Assembly: GCA_945870115.1 (NCBI GenBank)
Contig: CAMBRH010000004.1
Span: forward strand, 1 to 30,295
Direction: 5' to 3'
DNA length: 30,295 nt
Source of the DNA: Chitinophaga pinensis
GTDB lineage: Bacteria > Bacteroidota > Bacteroidia > Flavobacteriales_D > Crocinitomicaceae
The position numbers and the translations under genes are program-made. The number at the start of each line of letters is the position of its first letter. Within the stretch, counting starts at the first letter, position 1. This document shows, in pieces, positions 1-6,965 of the stretch. A model generated the notes under the pieces. It did no database searches and had not been told where the DNA came from. It worked only from the letters and a program-made list of their open reading frames with translations.

Positions 1-201
1 GCAATTGCTCCAGGATTTATTGAAACAGAAATGACAGCAGCTCTAGACGAGAAAGTGGTACAAGATTGGAGAAATTCAATTCCTTTAAAAAGAGGTGGAA
101 GTCCTAAAGATGTTGCGAATGTTACTGTATTCTTAGCTTCTGAAATGTCTGCTTATGTGACTGGGCAAACTATCAATGTTTGCGGTGGAATGTTAATGTA
201 A
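1..201 (+). CDS. fabG: 3-oxoacyl-[ACP] reductase (SDR family), 3' end only
   Basis: Open from the first base of the window and ending at TAA 199-201; only the last 66 residues are present. FabG reduces 3-oxoacyl-ACP with NADPH in type II fatty-acid elongation in the cytoplasm. The fragment has the usual short-chain dehydrogenase C-terminus: IAPGFIETEMT (the PGF-T stretch after the catalytic YxxxK, which lies outside the window), an IPLKRGGSPKDVA segment, FLASEMSAYVTGQ and a final VCGGMLM. These match FabG better than other SDRs, but without the N-terminus another SDR cannot be fully excluded. The gene is closed by a strong terminator about 27 bp downstream, so it probably ends its transcription unit. 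Confidence 0.85.
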   Translation, partial: AIAPGFIETEMTAALDEKVVQDWRNSIPLKRGGSPKDVANVTVFLASEMSAYVTGQTINVCGGMLM

Positions 202-227
202 AAAAAATAAAAATTCTCAATTCAAAG

Positions 228-258
228 GACTGATTTTTTTTGAATCAGTCTTTTTTTT
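228..258 (+). terminator. Rho-independent terminator after fabG
   Basis: A perfect 8-bp stem (GACTGATT at 228-235, AATCAGTC at 243-250) with a T-rich 7-nt loop is followed by eight T residues (251-258). It lies 27 bp after the fabG stop and 12 bp before the ATG of the next gene, so the next gene must have a promoter inside or just after this structure, or depend on read-through. Confidence 0.8.
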
Positions 259-269
259 ACCTAATTATA

Positions 270-728
270 ATGAAAATTATACTATTAATTTTACTCTCAT
301 CTTTTACTTTACTGAAGGATAATTCTGGAAAAGATATCCAACTTTTGAATAAATTTGTCGATGATTGGCATATGGCTGCAAGTAAAGCTGATTTTAAATC
401 GTATTTTGAAATGATGGACGAAAATTCTATTTTTATTGGTACAGCACCAAATGAAAGATGGACCAAAAAAGAGTTTATGGATTTTTCAAAACCATTTTTT
501 GATAAAGGAAAAGCATGGGATTTTAAATCAAATGAGCGAAATTGGTATTTTTCAGATGATGGAAAAACAGCTTGGTTTGATGAAAAATTAAGTACTTGGA
601 TGCTTGATTGTAGTGGAACTGGAGTTTTAAAAAAATCAAAAGGGAAGTGGAAGATTATGTTTTACGATTTACATGTTTTGATCGAAAATGAAAAGATGAA
701 TGAGTTTTTAGATTTAAGAAAAAAATGA
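270..728 (+). CDS. Secreted NTF2-like / SnoaL-type protein
   Basis: A 152-residue protein whose first ~14 residues (MKIILLILLSSFTL) look like a short Sec signal peptide. The rest resembles the SnoaL/DUF4440 branch of the NTF2-like fold: an N-terminal helix (LLNKFVDDWHMAASKADFKSYFEMM), then ENSIFIGTAPNERWTKKEF, a FFDKGKAWDF stretch, the strand TAWFDEKLSTWM, and GVLKKSKGKWKIMFYDLHVLI near the end. Proteins with this pattern in Bacteroidota are mostly uncharacterised; the fold is a cone-shaped ligand pocket. I use ATG 270; a TTG 30 bp upstream (240) would start inside the terminator hairpin and spoil the signal peptide. The stop overlaps the next gene's start by 4 nt (ATGA). Confidence 0.75.
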   Translation: MKIILLILLSSFTLLKDNSGKDIQLLNKFVDDWHMAASKADFKSYFEMMDENSIFIGTAPNERWTKKEFMDFSKPFFDKGKAWDFKSNERNWYFSDDGKTAWFDEKLSTWMLDCSGTGVLKKSKGKWKIMFYDLHVLIENEKMNEFLDLRKK

Positions 729-964
729 GTACTTCTTTTCCAGTTTATAGAAAATTATCTAATTCAAAAGTATTTTATAAAATTATTAGTTCAGTAGAAT
801 TTGAAGAAATTCAACTCATGGGTTCTAAATTGAATTTTTCAACCCACAAAGCTATTCAATATCCTGAAAAATTGAAAATAATGGATTTGATTGATTTAGA
901 ACAAAGTTTTCTTGAAAGTTCAGAAAATGAATGGGAAAATTTGAAAATAAAATTTATTAATTAA
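725..964 (+). CDS. Small hypothetical protein, translationally coupled
   Basis: A 79-residue soluble protein that I do not recognise. Its ATG (725-727) overlaps the TGA of the NTF2-like gene in an ATGA arrangement, which supports real, coupled translation. It has no signal peptide or membrane segment. The C-terminal half is charged and probably helical (MDLIDLEQSFLESSENEWENLKI). Its 3' end overlaps by 8 bp the 3' end of the convergent acyltransferase gene, so there is no room for a terminator between them. Confidence 0.5.
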   Translation: MSTSFPVYRKLSNSKVFYKIISSVEFEEIQLMGSKLNFSTHKAIQYPEKLKIMDLIDLEQSFLESSENEWENLKIKFIN

Positions 965-2099
965 GCTTTTTCGAATTTAAATCACGTAATTTTAGGAATG
1001 GTTTCTCAATTAATTTATACATCAAAAAAGCTAATGAAAAACTTAAAGTCCAAAAAAGTATGTACTGAAAAATCCAGTTCTCATTTGTTATATGCTTTGA
1101 TTTTAAATTGTCATTAATTAAATATTTTATAATAATATCAATTACGATAGTTCGATTTACGAGGTAAATTGAATAGGAGGTAATACTAACAAATGTTATT
1201 GATTTGGCAATAAAGTTGTTTTTATTTAATTTGAAATTGGCTAAAAAAGGGAGCATGAAAAACACGCAAATGGATTTTAATAACGGAGCTAAGACACAAT
1301 AGTAAAAGCTTAAGTTTGAAGGACTAATCAATTTCACCACAAAGATCAAAATCACCATTAAAATAAATAATTGCCAAATATTCATTTTTTGCCAAATCTT
1401 TGGAAATTCTGAAGCAATAAAAGCAGCTAAAACTCCAATCATTATTCCATCTAAACGTGGTATAACTTGCTGAAGCACATCGTTTTGAACAGCTTTATTT
1501 GTTAGTATTTCTAAATTAGAGAATAAATACCAGCGGTATAAAAAAACTGAAACTAATACACTTAGGATTAGTGTTACAATTACAATTCTCTTATTTTTTT
1601 TAAAAATGAATAGGCTAATGAAAAATATAGTTGGAATCAATAAATAAAACCATTCTTCAACACTCAAGCTCCAGGATTCTTGAAAAAAGGGAGGAAGGGA
1701 ATGAGCAAAATTTTGTACAAATAAAAAATACCTCCACCATTCTTCAGGAATTCTGGTAGGTTTTAAATAAAAAGTATAAATTAAAAGAAAGCTTAATACA
1801 ACAAAATAGGCAGGAATTGTTCTCATCCAACGTCTTTTCCAAAAGGTAAATAAATCGGGGAAATTAGTTTCACCTTTTTTGATTTGTTTCAATAAAATAT
1901 TTCCTATTAAAAAACCACTTAAAACGAAAAAAATGGCAACACCGTCAAGTACAAATGATTTAACTTCAGTTTTGTAAGTTGTGGGAATTAGAATTGCGCT
2001 GTGTCCTAAAAGAACAAAGAAAATGGCGAAAAAACGAAGTAAGTCTAAGCCAAATATTCTATTACCAGCATCAAGGCTGAAAAATTTCAAGATTTTCAA
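957..2099 (-). CDS. Acyltransferase 3 family membrane protein (OafA-like)
   Basis: A 380-residue polytopic inner-membrane protein of the acyltransferase-3 family, which moves acetyl or other acyl groups onto extracytoplasmic glycans or lipids. It starts with the family signature GLDLLRFFAIFFVLLGH (Arg and His at the N-terminal end), followed by GVAIFFVLSGFLIG, an RRWMRTIPAYF basic loop and SWSLSVEEWFYLL, then several hydrophobic helices, about ten membrane segments in all. No ATG precedes the domain; the first usable codon is TTG at 2099, so the start is less certain than the rest. It is last in the minus-strand series, 55 bp after a second acyltransferase-3 gene. The acceptor is unknown. Confidence 0.85.
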   Translation of the reverse strand: MKILKFFSLDAGNRIFGLDLLRFFAIFFVLLGHSAILIPTTYKTEVKSFVLDGVAIFFVLSGFLIGNILLKQIKKGETNFPDLFTFWKRRWMRTIPAYFVVLSFLLIYTFYLKPTRIPEEWWRYFLFVQNFAHSLPPFFQESWSLSVEEWFYLLIPTIFFISLFIFKKNKRIVIVTLILSVLVSVFLYRWYLFSNLEILTNKAVQNDVLQQVIPRLDGIMIGVLAAFIASEFPKIWQKMNIWQLFILMVILIFVVKLISPSNLSFYYCVLAPLLKSICVFFMLPFLANFKLNKNNFIAKSITFVSITSYSIYLVNRTIVIDIIIKYLINDNLKSKHITNENWIFQYILFWTLSFSLAFLMYKLIEKPFLKLRDLNSKKLN

Positions 2100-2154
2100 T
2101 TCGTGTGCAAAAGTACTGAAAATATAAGTTTCTATTCAATTTTATTTTAAAAAA

Positions 2155-3264
2155 TTAACTTCTAACGAATTTTGACTTATATTTTAAAACCTTTTTTTCC
2201 ACAAAATAATAAGATAAAATTGAAATTAATAAAACCAAGATTATGTTTAAGGGATATTTTTGAAAAAACAAGGTTCCAGTTGGTCCAGTTTTGAGAAAAA
2301 CACCTTGGTAAACATAAATTCCATATGATATTTTACCTAAAAATGCCAATGGTTTAAATTCAAGTATGTTAACAAAAATATTTTCTTGATTAAAAACAAT
2401 CCAAATCAAAAGGATTGAAATGGAAAAGGATTGAGAAATATCAATGTAAATTAAATTTAAATTTGGAAAAATAACTTGGATAAAATAAAAAAAGACAAAG
2501 AGTAAAAACCAAAAAATATTATAAAAATTAGAACTTTTAAGAAAAATTAAAATTTTTGAATTAAATTTAAACAAAAGAAAACTTGTCAATGAACCAAACA
2601 TTATTGGTAAGCAAGCGGGTATAAACCAGCGATTTATGAAATAGTTTTTTATAAGATATTCTTTATAATTAAAAATAATATTTGATGAGAATGCATATTT
2701 AAAAATAATACAAAGAGCTATGACAAGCAATGAAATAAATATTCCTTTACTGATTTTATTGACTTTATTTAAAAATAATGGCCAAAGTAAATAAAATTGT
2801 TCTTCAACCCCTAAAGACCATGTATGTGCTATTTCTCCAACATAATGAGGAAAAGAAATAAAATTATAAGCGTAAAAAAAAGACACTAAAAGTGCTAAGT
2901 AATTTTCAGGTAAGTAGTTGAAAATCATCAAAAATAAAACGAATACATAAAAAATTAAAAGTGGTGGTAAAAGTCTGAGGAATCTGCGAATAAAGAAAAA
3001 CTTCAAGTTTATTTTTCCAAATGTAATTTTCTCCTTTAGTAATAATGAAGTTATTAAAAAACCACTAATCGTGAAAAAAATCATCACACCTGTTTCTCCA
3101 GAAAATAATTTGTAATTTTTTTCTAAATATGGCGAATTTATAAAAATATCTCCAGGAGTTAAGTGGGCAAAAACAACAAAAAAAATGGAAATTGCTCTTA
3201 AGCCATCAAAACCTTTGATATATTTTGGAAAGACCGATTCAATATTAGCAGAAAAGTCATTCAT
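2155..3264 (-). CDS. Acyltransferase 3 family membrane protein
   Basis: A 369-residue protein of the same family as its downstream neighbour, with GFDGLRAISIFFVVFAHLTPG at the N-terminus (the more classical OafA/YrhL form), GVMIFFTISGFLITSLLL, FFIRRFLRLLPPLL and HTWSLGVEEQFYLLWP, then about seven further hydrophobic segments. The ATG is at 3262-3264, 2 bp after the WD40 gene's stop, so the two are co-transcribed. The Arg and His of the first helix, needed in the family, are present. The partner gene downstream is probably an old duplicate, as the two differ a great deal outside the motifs. The transferred group and the acceptor cannot be told from sequence. Confidence 0.88.
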   Translation of the reverse strand: MNDFSANIESVFPKYIKGFDGLRAISIFFVVFAHLTPGDIFINSPYLEKNYKLFSGETGVMIFFTISGFLITSLLLKEKITFGKINLKFFFIRRFLRLLPPLLIFYVFVLFLMIFNYLPENYLALLVSFFYAYNFISFPHYVGEIAHTWSLGVEEQFYLLWPLFLNKVNKISKGIFISLLVIALCIIFKYAFSSNIIFNYKEYLIKNYFINRWFIPACLPIMFGSLTSFLLFKFNSKILIFLKSSNFYNIFWFLLFVFFYFIQVIFPNLNLIYIDISQSFSISILLIWIVFNQENIFVNILEFKPLAFLGKISYGIYVYQGVFLKTGPTGTLFFQKYPLNIILVLLISILSYYFVEKKVLKYKSKFVRS

Positions 3265-3266
3265 CT

Positions 3267-4169
3267 TTAAATTTTATCAAATTCCCAATAAATAATTCTT
3301 TTATCATCACCAACAGTAACGAATTCTGACTCTGATTTTTTCCAAAAAGAATTTATTGCATGTGAATGTCCACCTTGTTTTCTTTCGATTTTTTGTAAAA
3401 CTTCAAATGTATTTGAATCCCAAACTTTTATTGATTTATCTCTACTTATTGAAACAAGATTTAAATTGTCATTAAAAAAATCAAGCTTATAAATTCCATA
3501 GTTATGTGCAGGAATTTTTATTTTGAGTTTGTAATTTTCTATAATATCCCACGCTTTTATATTTCCATCTTTTCCAGCACTGAGGATAATATTATTTTTT
3601 GTAGGATGAAATATGATGTAATTTGCTCCATTTTCATGTGCTTGAAATGAAATTATTTCATTAAAAAAGGTAGTTTCAAAAATTTTGATTTCACCATTTT
3701 GACAAGCTAAATAAATCAATCTTCCATCTGAATTAATTAAAATATGTCGAATTTTTCCACAATTTAATGGAATGAAAAGCAATAAATCAAAAGATTCTAG
3801 ATCCCAAACAGCAAGATTTCCATCAGAATCACTTGTGTATATATGATTCTGGTGGATGTTCTCTTCAATTTCAAAAATTGCTGATTTGTGTTGAATAAAA
3901 TGACGTAATTCTTTCTTTTCGTTTAAATCAAAAATATGAATTGATCCATCACTTGTTCCAACAATTAAAACTGTATTATTTTTTACAAGTTTTATTTTAT
4001 AAACACTTGAATTTAATTTTATTGAAAATTTTTCTTGAACTCCAGTTTTTAAATTCCATTTTGCAACATAAGAATCTCCCGATGAAGTAAAAACAAAATC
4101 TTCAAAACCTTCAATTGAATAAATTGCTCCTGCATGACCAGAAAATTCAATTCTTTTCTTTAGGAGCAT
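3267..4169 (-). CDS. WD40-repeat protein, seven blades
   Basis: A 300-residue cytoplasmic protein made entirely of WD40 repeats. Seven units can be counted, with blade ends VAKWNL, IHIFDL, LAVWDL, IKIFET, IKAWDI, IKVWDS and IIYWEF and matching GH or H starts (GHAGAIYSI, HKSAIFEI, HENGANYI, HNYGIYKL, GHSHAINSF). This predicts one closed seven-bladed propeller that serves as a protein-binding platform. There is no signal peptide and no fused kinase, caspase or NTPase domain. It lies 17 bp after the ComA gene and 2 bp before an acyltransferase gene, and so looks to be part of an operon. Close relatives in Bacteroidota lack an assigned function; the partner is unknown. Confidence 0.9.
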   Translation of the reverse strand: MLLKKRIEFSGHAGAIYSIEGFEDFVFTSSGDSYVAKWNLKTGVQEKFSIKLNSSVYKIKLVKNNTVLIVGTSDGSIHIFDLNEKKELRHFIQHKSAIFEIEENIHQNHIYTSDSDGNLAVWDLESFDLLLFIPLNCGKIRHILINSDGRLIYLACQNGEIKIFETTFFNEIISFQAHENGANYIIFHPTKNNIILSAGKDGNIKAWDIIENYKLKIKIPAHNYGIYKLDFFNDNLNLVSISRDKSIKVWDSNTFEVLQKIERKQGGHSHAINSFWKKSESEFVTVGDDKRIIYWEFDKI

Positions 4170-4186
4170 TTTAGTTAAATTTAGTC

Positions 4187-5014
4187 TTAGTCTTGATTTT
4201 CATCTGAATCCGAGTCATTGTCACTGTCTACTTGTTTCAATCTTTCTGCGTAATCTTTTGGTAAAAAGTCAAAAAATGTATCACCTCTTAATCCAAGTCT
4301 TAAACATTCTAAAGGAATTATTTCATTTGGAGCAATATTTCCCAAATTTACATTTGAACCAAAAAGTTTAATAAACCAAACTTGCTGATTTTTTTGAGGA
4401 GCTTCCCATAAAATATCTTCTGGTTTAACTTTTGCAATTATTTTATTGATCAATAAAGTATGTGCTGTCCCGTTAGGTCTAAAAACTCCAACATTTCCAG
4501 CTTCACGCCCTTCTGCAATAACTTTCCAAGACCCTGCTTCAAGTTCGTTAGTCATCATTTTAATCCAGCGATTAGGACTAATTAAAATTCCTGAGTCTTT
4601 GGATCCAACTTCTGAAAGTACGGTTCTGTCTTTAGATAATCTTCTTATTAATTCACATTTCTCATCGTGATTAATGATTATTGATCCGTCAGAAATTTCA
4701 GCTAAATCTAAATCAAACTTATCTAAAACTCGAATGTAGTCTTCAAATTTACCTCGTGCATAAAATGCTTCAAACAATGTTCCACCTAAATAAGGACGTA
4801 TGTTATTATCTTTATATAATTTAATCTTTTCTTCAAAATTTTTAGTAACATAAGATGTACCAAATCCAAATTTAACGATATCTGTTAAATGTTCATTTGC
4901 TTCAATAAAGTGTTCAGCTTCTCTTAAGCCCAAACCTTTATCCATCATCATGTTAAGTCCTTTTTGTCTTGGTTTTACTTCCCTTTGAGGAATGTAAGAT
5001 AATTCGAAATTCAT
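4187..5014 (-). CDS. comA: Phosphosulfolactate synthase (ComA family)
   Basis: A 275-residue TIM-barrel protein of the ComA family, which adds sulfite to phosphoenolpyruvate to give (2R)-phospho-3-sulfolactate, the first step of coenzyme M synthesis in methanogens. Matching stretches are KPRQKGLNMMMDKG, DIVKFGFGTSYV, IRPYLGGTLFEAF, DLAEISDGSIII, VLSEVGSKD, VIAEGREAGNVG and GNIAPNEIIPLECLRLGLRGDT. Bacteria do not make coenzyme M by this route in the archaeal way, so here the product more likely feeds sulfolactate or cysteate for sulfonolipids or storage; that is inference. The last ~13 residues are a D/S/E/N-rich acidic tail not needed for the barrel. It sits between TPR and WD40 genes with 13- and 17-bp gaps. 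Confidence 0.85.
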   Translation of the reverse strand: MNFELSYIPQREVKPRQKGLNMMMDKGLGLREAEHFIEANEHLTDIVKFGFGTSYVTKNFEEKIKLYKDNNIRPYLGGTLFEAFYARGKFEDYIRVLDKFDLDLAEISDGSIIINHDEKCELIRRLSKDRTVLSEVGSKDSGILISPNRWIKMMTNELEAGSWKVIAEGREAGNVGVFRPNGTAHTLLINKIIAKVKPEDILWEAPQKNQQVWFIKLFGSNVNLGNIAPNEIIPLECLRLGLRGDTFFDFLPKDYAERLKQVDSDNDSDSDENQD

Positions 5015-5027
5015 ATTTTAATCTTAA

Positions 5028-6425
5028 TTAAGAGAACAAATTTAAGAAATTACTTTCATTTTCAAGCTCTGGGTATAAAGAAAATAGTTTTTTAGCTTCA
5101 TTTTCGTCAATTGCGATGCAAGCAATCAATTGAAAAACTGCCTCAGAAATTTTACCTTGAATAAAAAGTAAGTTAATCATTAACAATTCTTTAATCATTC
5201 CAAGTTTAGGATTTACTTGATATGAATTTAAGAAAATAAGCGCTTCTTTAAAGTTTTTGTTTTCGATTAAATAATCGATGTAATCACAAAGTGCTTCCTC
5301 ATTAGAATTTTCTAATTCAAGGGATTTTAAATAAGATTCATTTGCGTCTTCAAATTCCTCCATTTTTTCATAAGCACCAGCCAAGACATGGTAAAAACTT
5401 CCATTTGTAGGATCTAAATCTATTGCTTTTAATATTAGTTTTATTCCTTCAAGTGTGTTTCCTTCTAAGTCAGAAACAATTCCAAGTCCAAGCCAAGCTT
5501 CTGGCAAATCAGGAATAAAATCAATGCTTCTATGGTAATAATGTTTTGCTAATTCATAGTTTTCTAACTGTTCATAACATTCTCCAATGTAACAAAGAGC
5601 TAAACCGTCTTCTCCATCAATTTCCATGCATTTTTCAAAATTTTCAATAGAAATTTGATATTTATCAAGTGACAAATGAGCATTTCCTAAATTAAAATAT
5701 GCTGGTGAAAATTCTTCGTTAATTAAAATACAATAATCATAAGCCCAAACTGCTTTTTCTAAGTTTTCTTGCTTTGAATAAGCGTTTCCAAGGTTATACC
5801 AAGCTGTAAATGAATAAGGGTTTTCATCAATGAAATCAGAATAGCATTTTATTGCTTTTTCTAAATCATTTATTTGATCGTAGCAAAAAGCAAGTTCATA
5901 AATTGCTCCTTCGTTATGAGGATTTAAACTTATTGCTTCGTCTAAAATTGTAATAGCAGAAGAAAAATCATTCATCCCCTCATATTCCAATGCTAAATCT
6001 AAAAATATTTCATCCTTATCTTCTGGTTCTGAAAGTTTTAATGCTTCCTTAAAATATTTTATAGCGGTTTTAGAATCTCTTAATTGACTAAAAATTGCAG
6101 CTTTTGTTAGGTAAAATTCACAGGAAGGAATTTCCATTTTTTCAACTTGTGAAAGCAAATCCATTGCCTCTTTCAATTGTCCCATTGCTGAAATTGCTTG
6201 CGCTTTTCTAAGGTAGAATGTAGGATTAAATGAAAATTGCATCATTCCTAATTCTGCAGCAACCACAGCCTTTGAATACATCCCATTAATTAAATAATGG
6301 TCAATAATTGATTCGATTTTATCGCTGTCAATATATCCCAATGTTTCACCTCTCAAAGAATTTTCAAATCGTTCTAAATCTTCATTGAAATTCCCATCAT
6401 ATTCGTCGTTTTCTTCCTCAAACAT
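5028..6425 (-). CDS. Tetratricopeptide-repeat protein
   Basis: A 465-residue protein made of about eleven TPR-like helical hairpins in tandem (for example PTFYLRKAQAISAMGQLKEA, FTAWYNLGNAYSKQENLEKA, SPAYFNLGNAHLSLDKYQIS, LPEAWLGLGIVSDLEGNTLE). The N-terminus is very acidic (MFEEENDEYDGNFNEDLERF) and there is no signal peptide or membrane segment, so it is a cytoplasmic scaffold. The frame opens at a TTG at 6434, but the ATG at 6423-6425 is preferred. TPR proteins bind peptide partners; the WD40 protein two genes downstream is another scaffold, but nothing shows that they interact. It begins the TPR-ComA-WD40-acyltransferase run after a 102-bp gap from the GNAT gene. Confidence 0.9.
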   Translation of the reverse strand: MFEEENDEYDGNFNEDLERFENSLRGETLGYIDSDKIESIIDHYLINGMYSKAVVAAELGMMQFSFNPTFYLRKAQAISAMGQLKEAMDLLSQVEKMEIPSCEFYLTKAAIFSQLRDSKTAIKYFKEALKLSEPEDKDEIFLDLALEYEGMNDFSSAITILDEAISLNPHNEGAIYELAFCYDQINDLEKAIKCYSDFIDENPYSFTAWYNLGNAYSKQENLEKAVWAYDYCILINEEFSPAYFNLGNAHLSLDKYQISIENFEKCMEIDGEDGLALCYIGECYEQLENYELAKHYYHRSIDFIPDLPEAWLGLGIVSDLEGNTLEGIKLILKAIDLDPTNGSFYHVLAGAYEKMEEFEDANESYLKSLELENSNEEALCDYIDYLIENKNFKEALIFLNSYQVNPKLGMIKELLMINLLFIQGKISEAVFQLIACIAIDENEAKKLFSLYPELENESNFLNLFS

Positions 6426-6459
6426 AAATTTCAATAAATATTATAAACATAAAATTAGA

Positions 6460-6467
6460 CAAAATTA
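6460..6467 (-). promoter_or_regulatory. Possible Bacteroidota -7 element for the TPR operon
   Basis: On the minus strand 6467-6460 reads TAATTTTG, an exact match to TAnnTTTG. It lies about 35 nt upstream of the preferred ATG (6425), a normal leader length. I see no good TTTG at the -33 position, so this is only a candidate. Confidence 0.3.
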
Positions 6468-6527
6468 ATCAAATAAAAAAATCTATTTTTCATTTTTTGT
6501 TAACATTCAATTGTTTTAATAAAGATT

Positions 6528-6965
6528 TTAATTGATTCCGTCCTTATTTAAAATTTTTACGAAATGAAATCCTTTTGGGCCATAGCCTTGGTTGTAATAA
6601 AATTTGTGCGCTCCAAAATTATAGGTATATGCATCTAATGCTAAAATTGTACAGTTTAGTTTTTTTGCTTTTACTTCCAAATAATCGGACATTAGTTTTC
6701 CAATGCCATGTGATCTAAATTCATCTAAAACAACAACGTTATCTAACTCAAGATAATCACCACACCATAATTTTGTTCCTAACCAAAATCCACTAATCGC
6801 AACGCATTTTTCATCTTTAAAAACTGCAATTTGACCATAAGAATTTGGTAACATTTTAACCAACAATTCTCTGTATTTTTCTTCAGTCATTTCTGGATAA
6901 AGTTCTCGAATAACATCTATGTTAGCAAGCATTTCATCTATCGTACTTAACTCTTTAATTTCCAT
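6528..6965 (-). CDS. GNAT family N-acetyltransferase
   Basis: A 145-residue single-domain GNAT protein, which uses acetyl-CoA to acetylate an amine on an unknown target. The acetyl-CoA pyrophosphate-binding motif A is visible as VVLDEFRSHGIGKLMSDYLE (R-x-x-G-I/x-G/x form), preceded by the strand GDYLELDNVVV and followed by LALDAYTYNFGAHKFYYNQGY, the usual C-terminal motif B with its FYxxxGY end. Its ATG directly abuts the stop codon of the S9 peptidase gene (6965/6966), so the two are co-transcribed. The small size and lack of other domains leave the substrate open. Confidence 0.88.
   Translation of the reverse strand: MEIKELSTIDEMLANIDVIRELYPEMTEEKYRELLVKMLPNSYGQIAVFKDEKCVAISGFWLGTKLWCGDYLELDNVVVLDEFRSHGIGKLMSDYLEVKAKKLNCTILALDAYTYNFGAHKFYYNQGYGPKGFHFVKILNKDGIN

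Noticed and set aside
240..269. TTG start at 240 for the NTF2-like gene
   Set aside because: It lies inside the terminator hairpin and adds residues before a proper signal peptide; ATG 270 is better.
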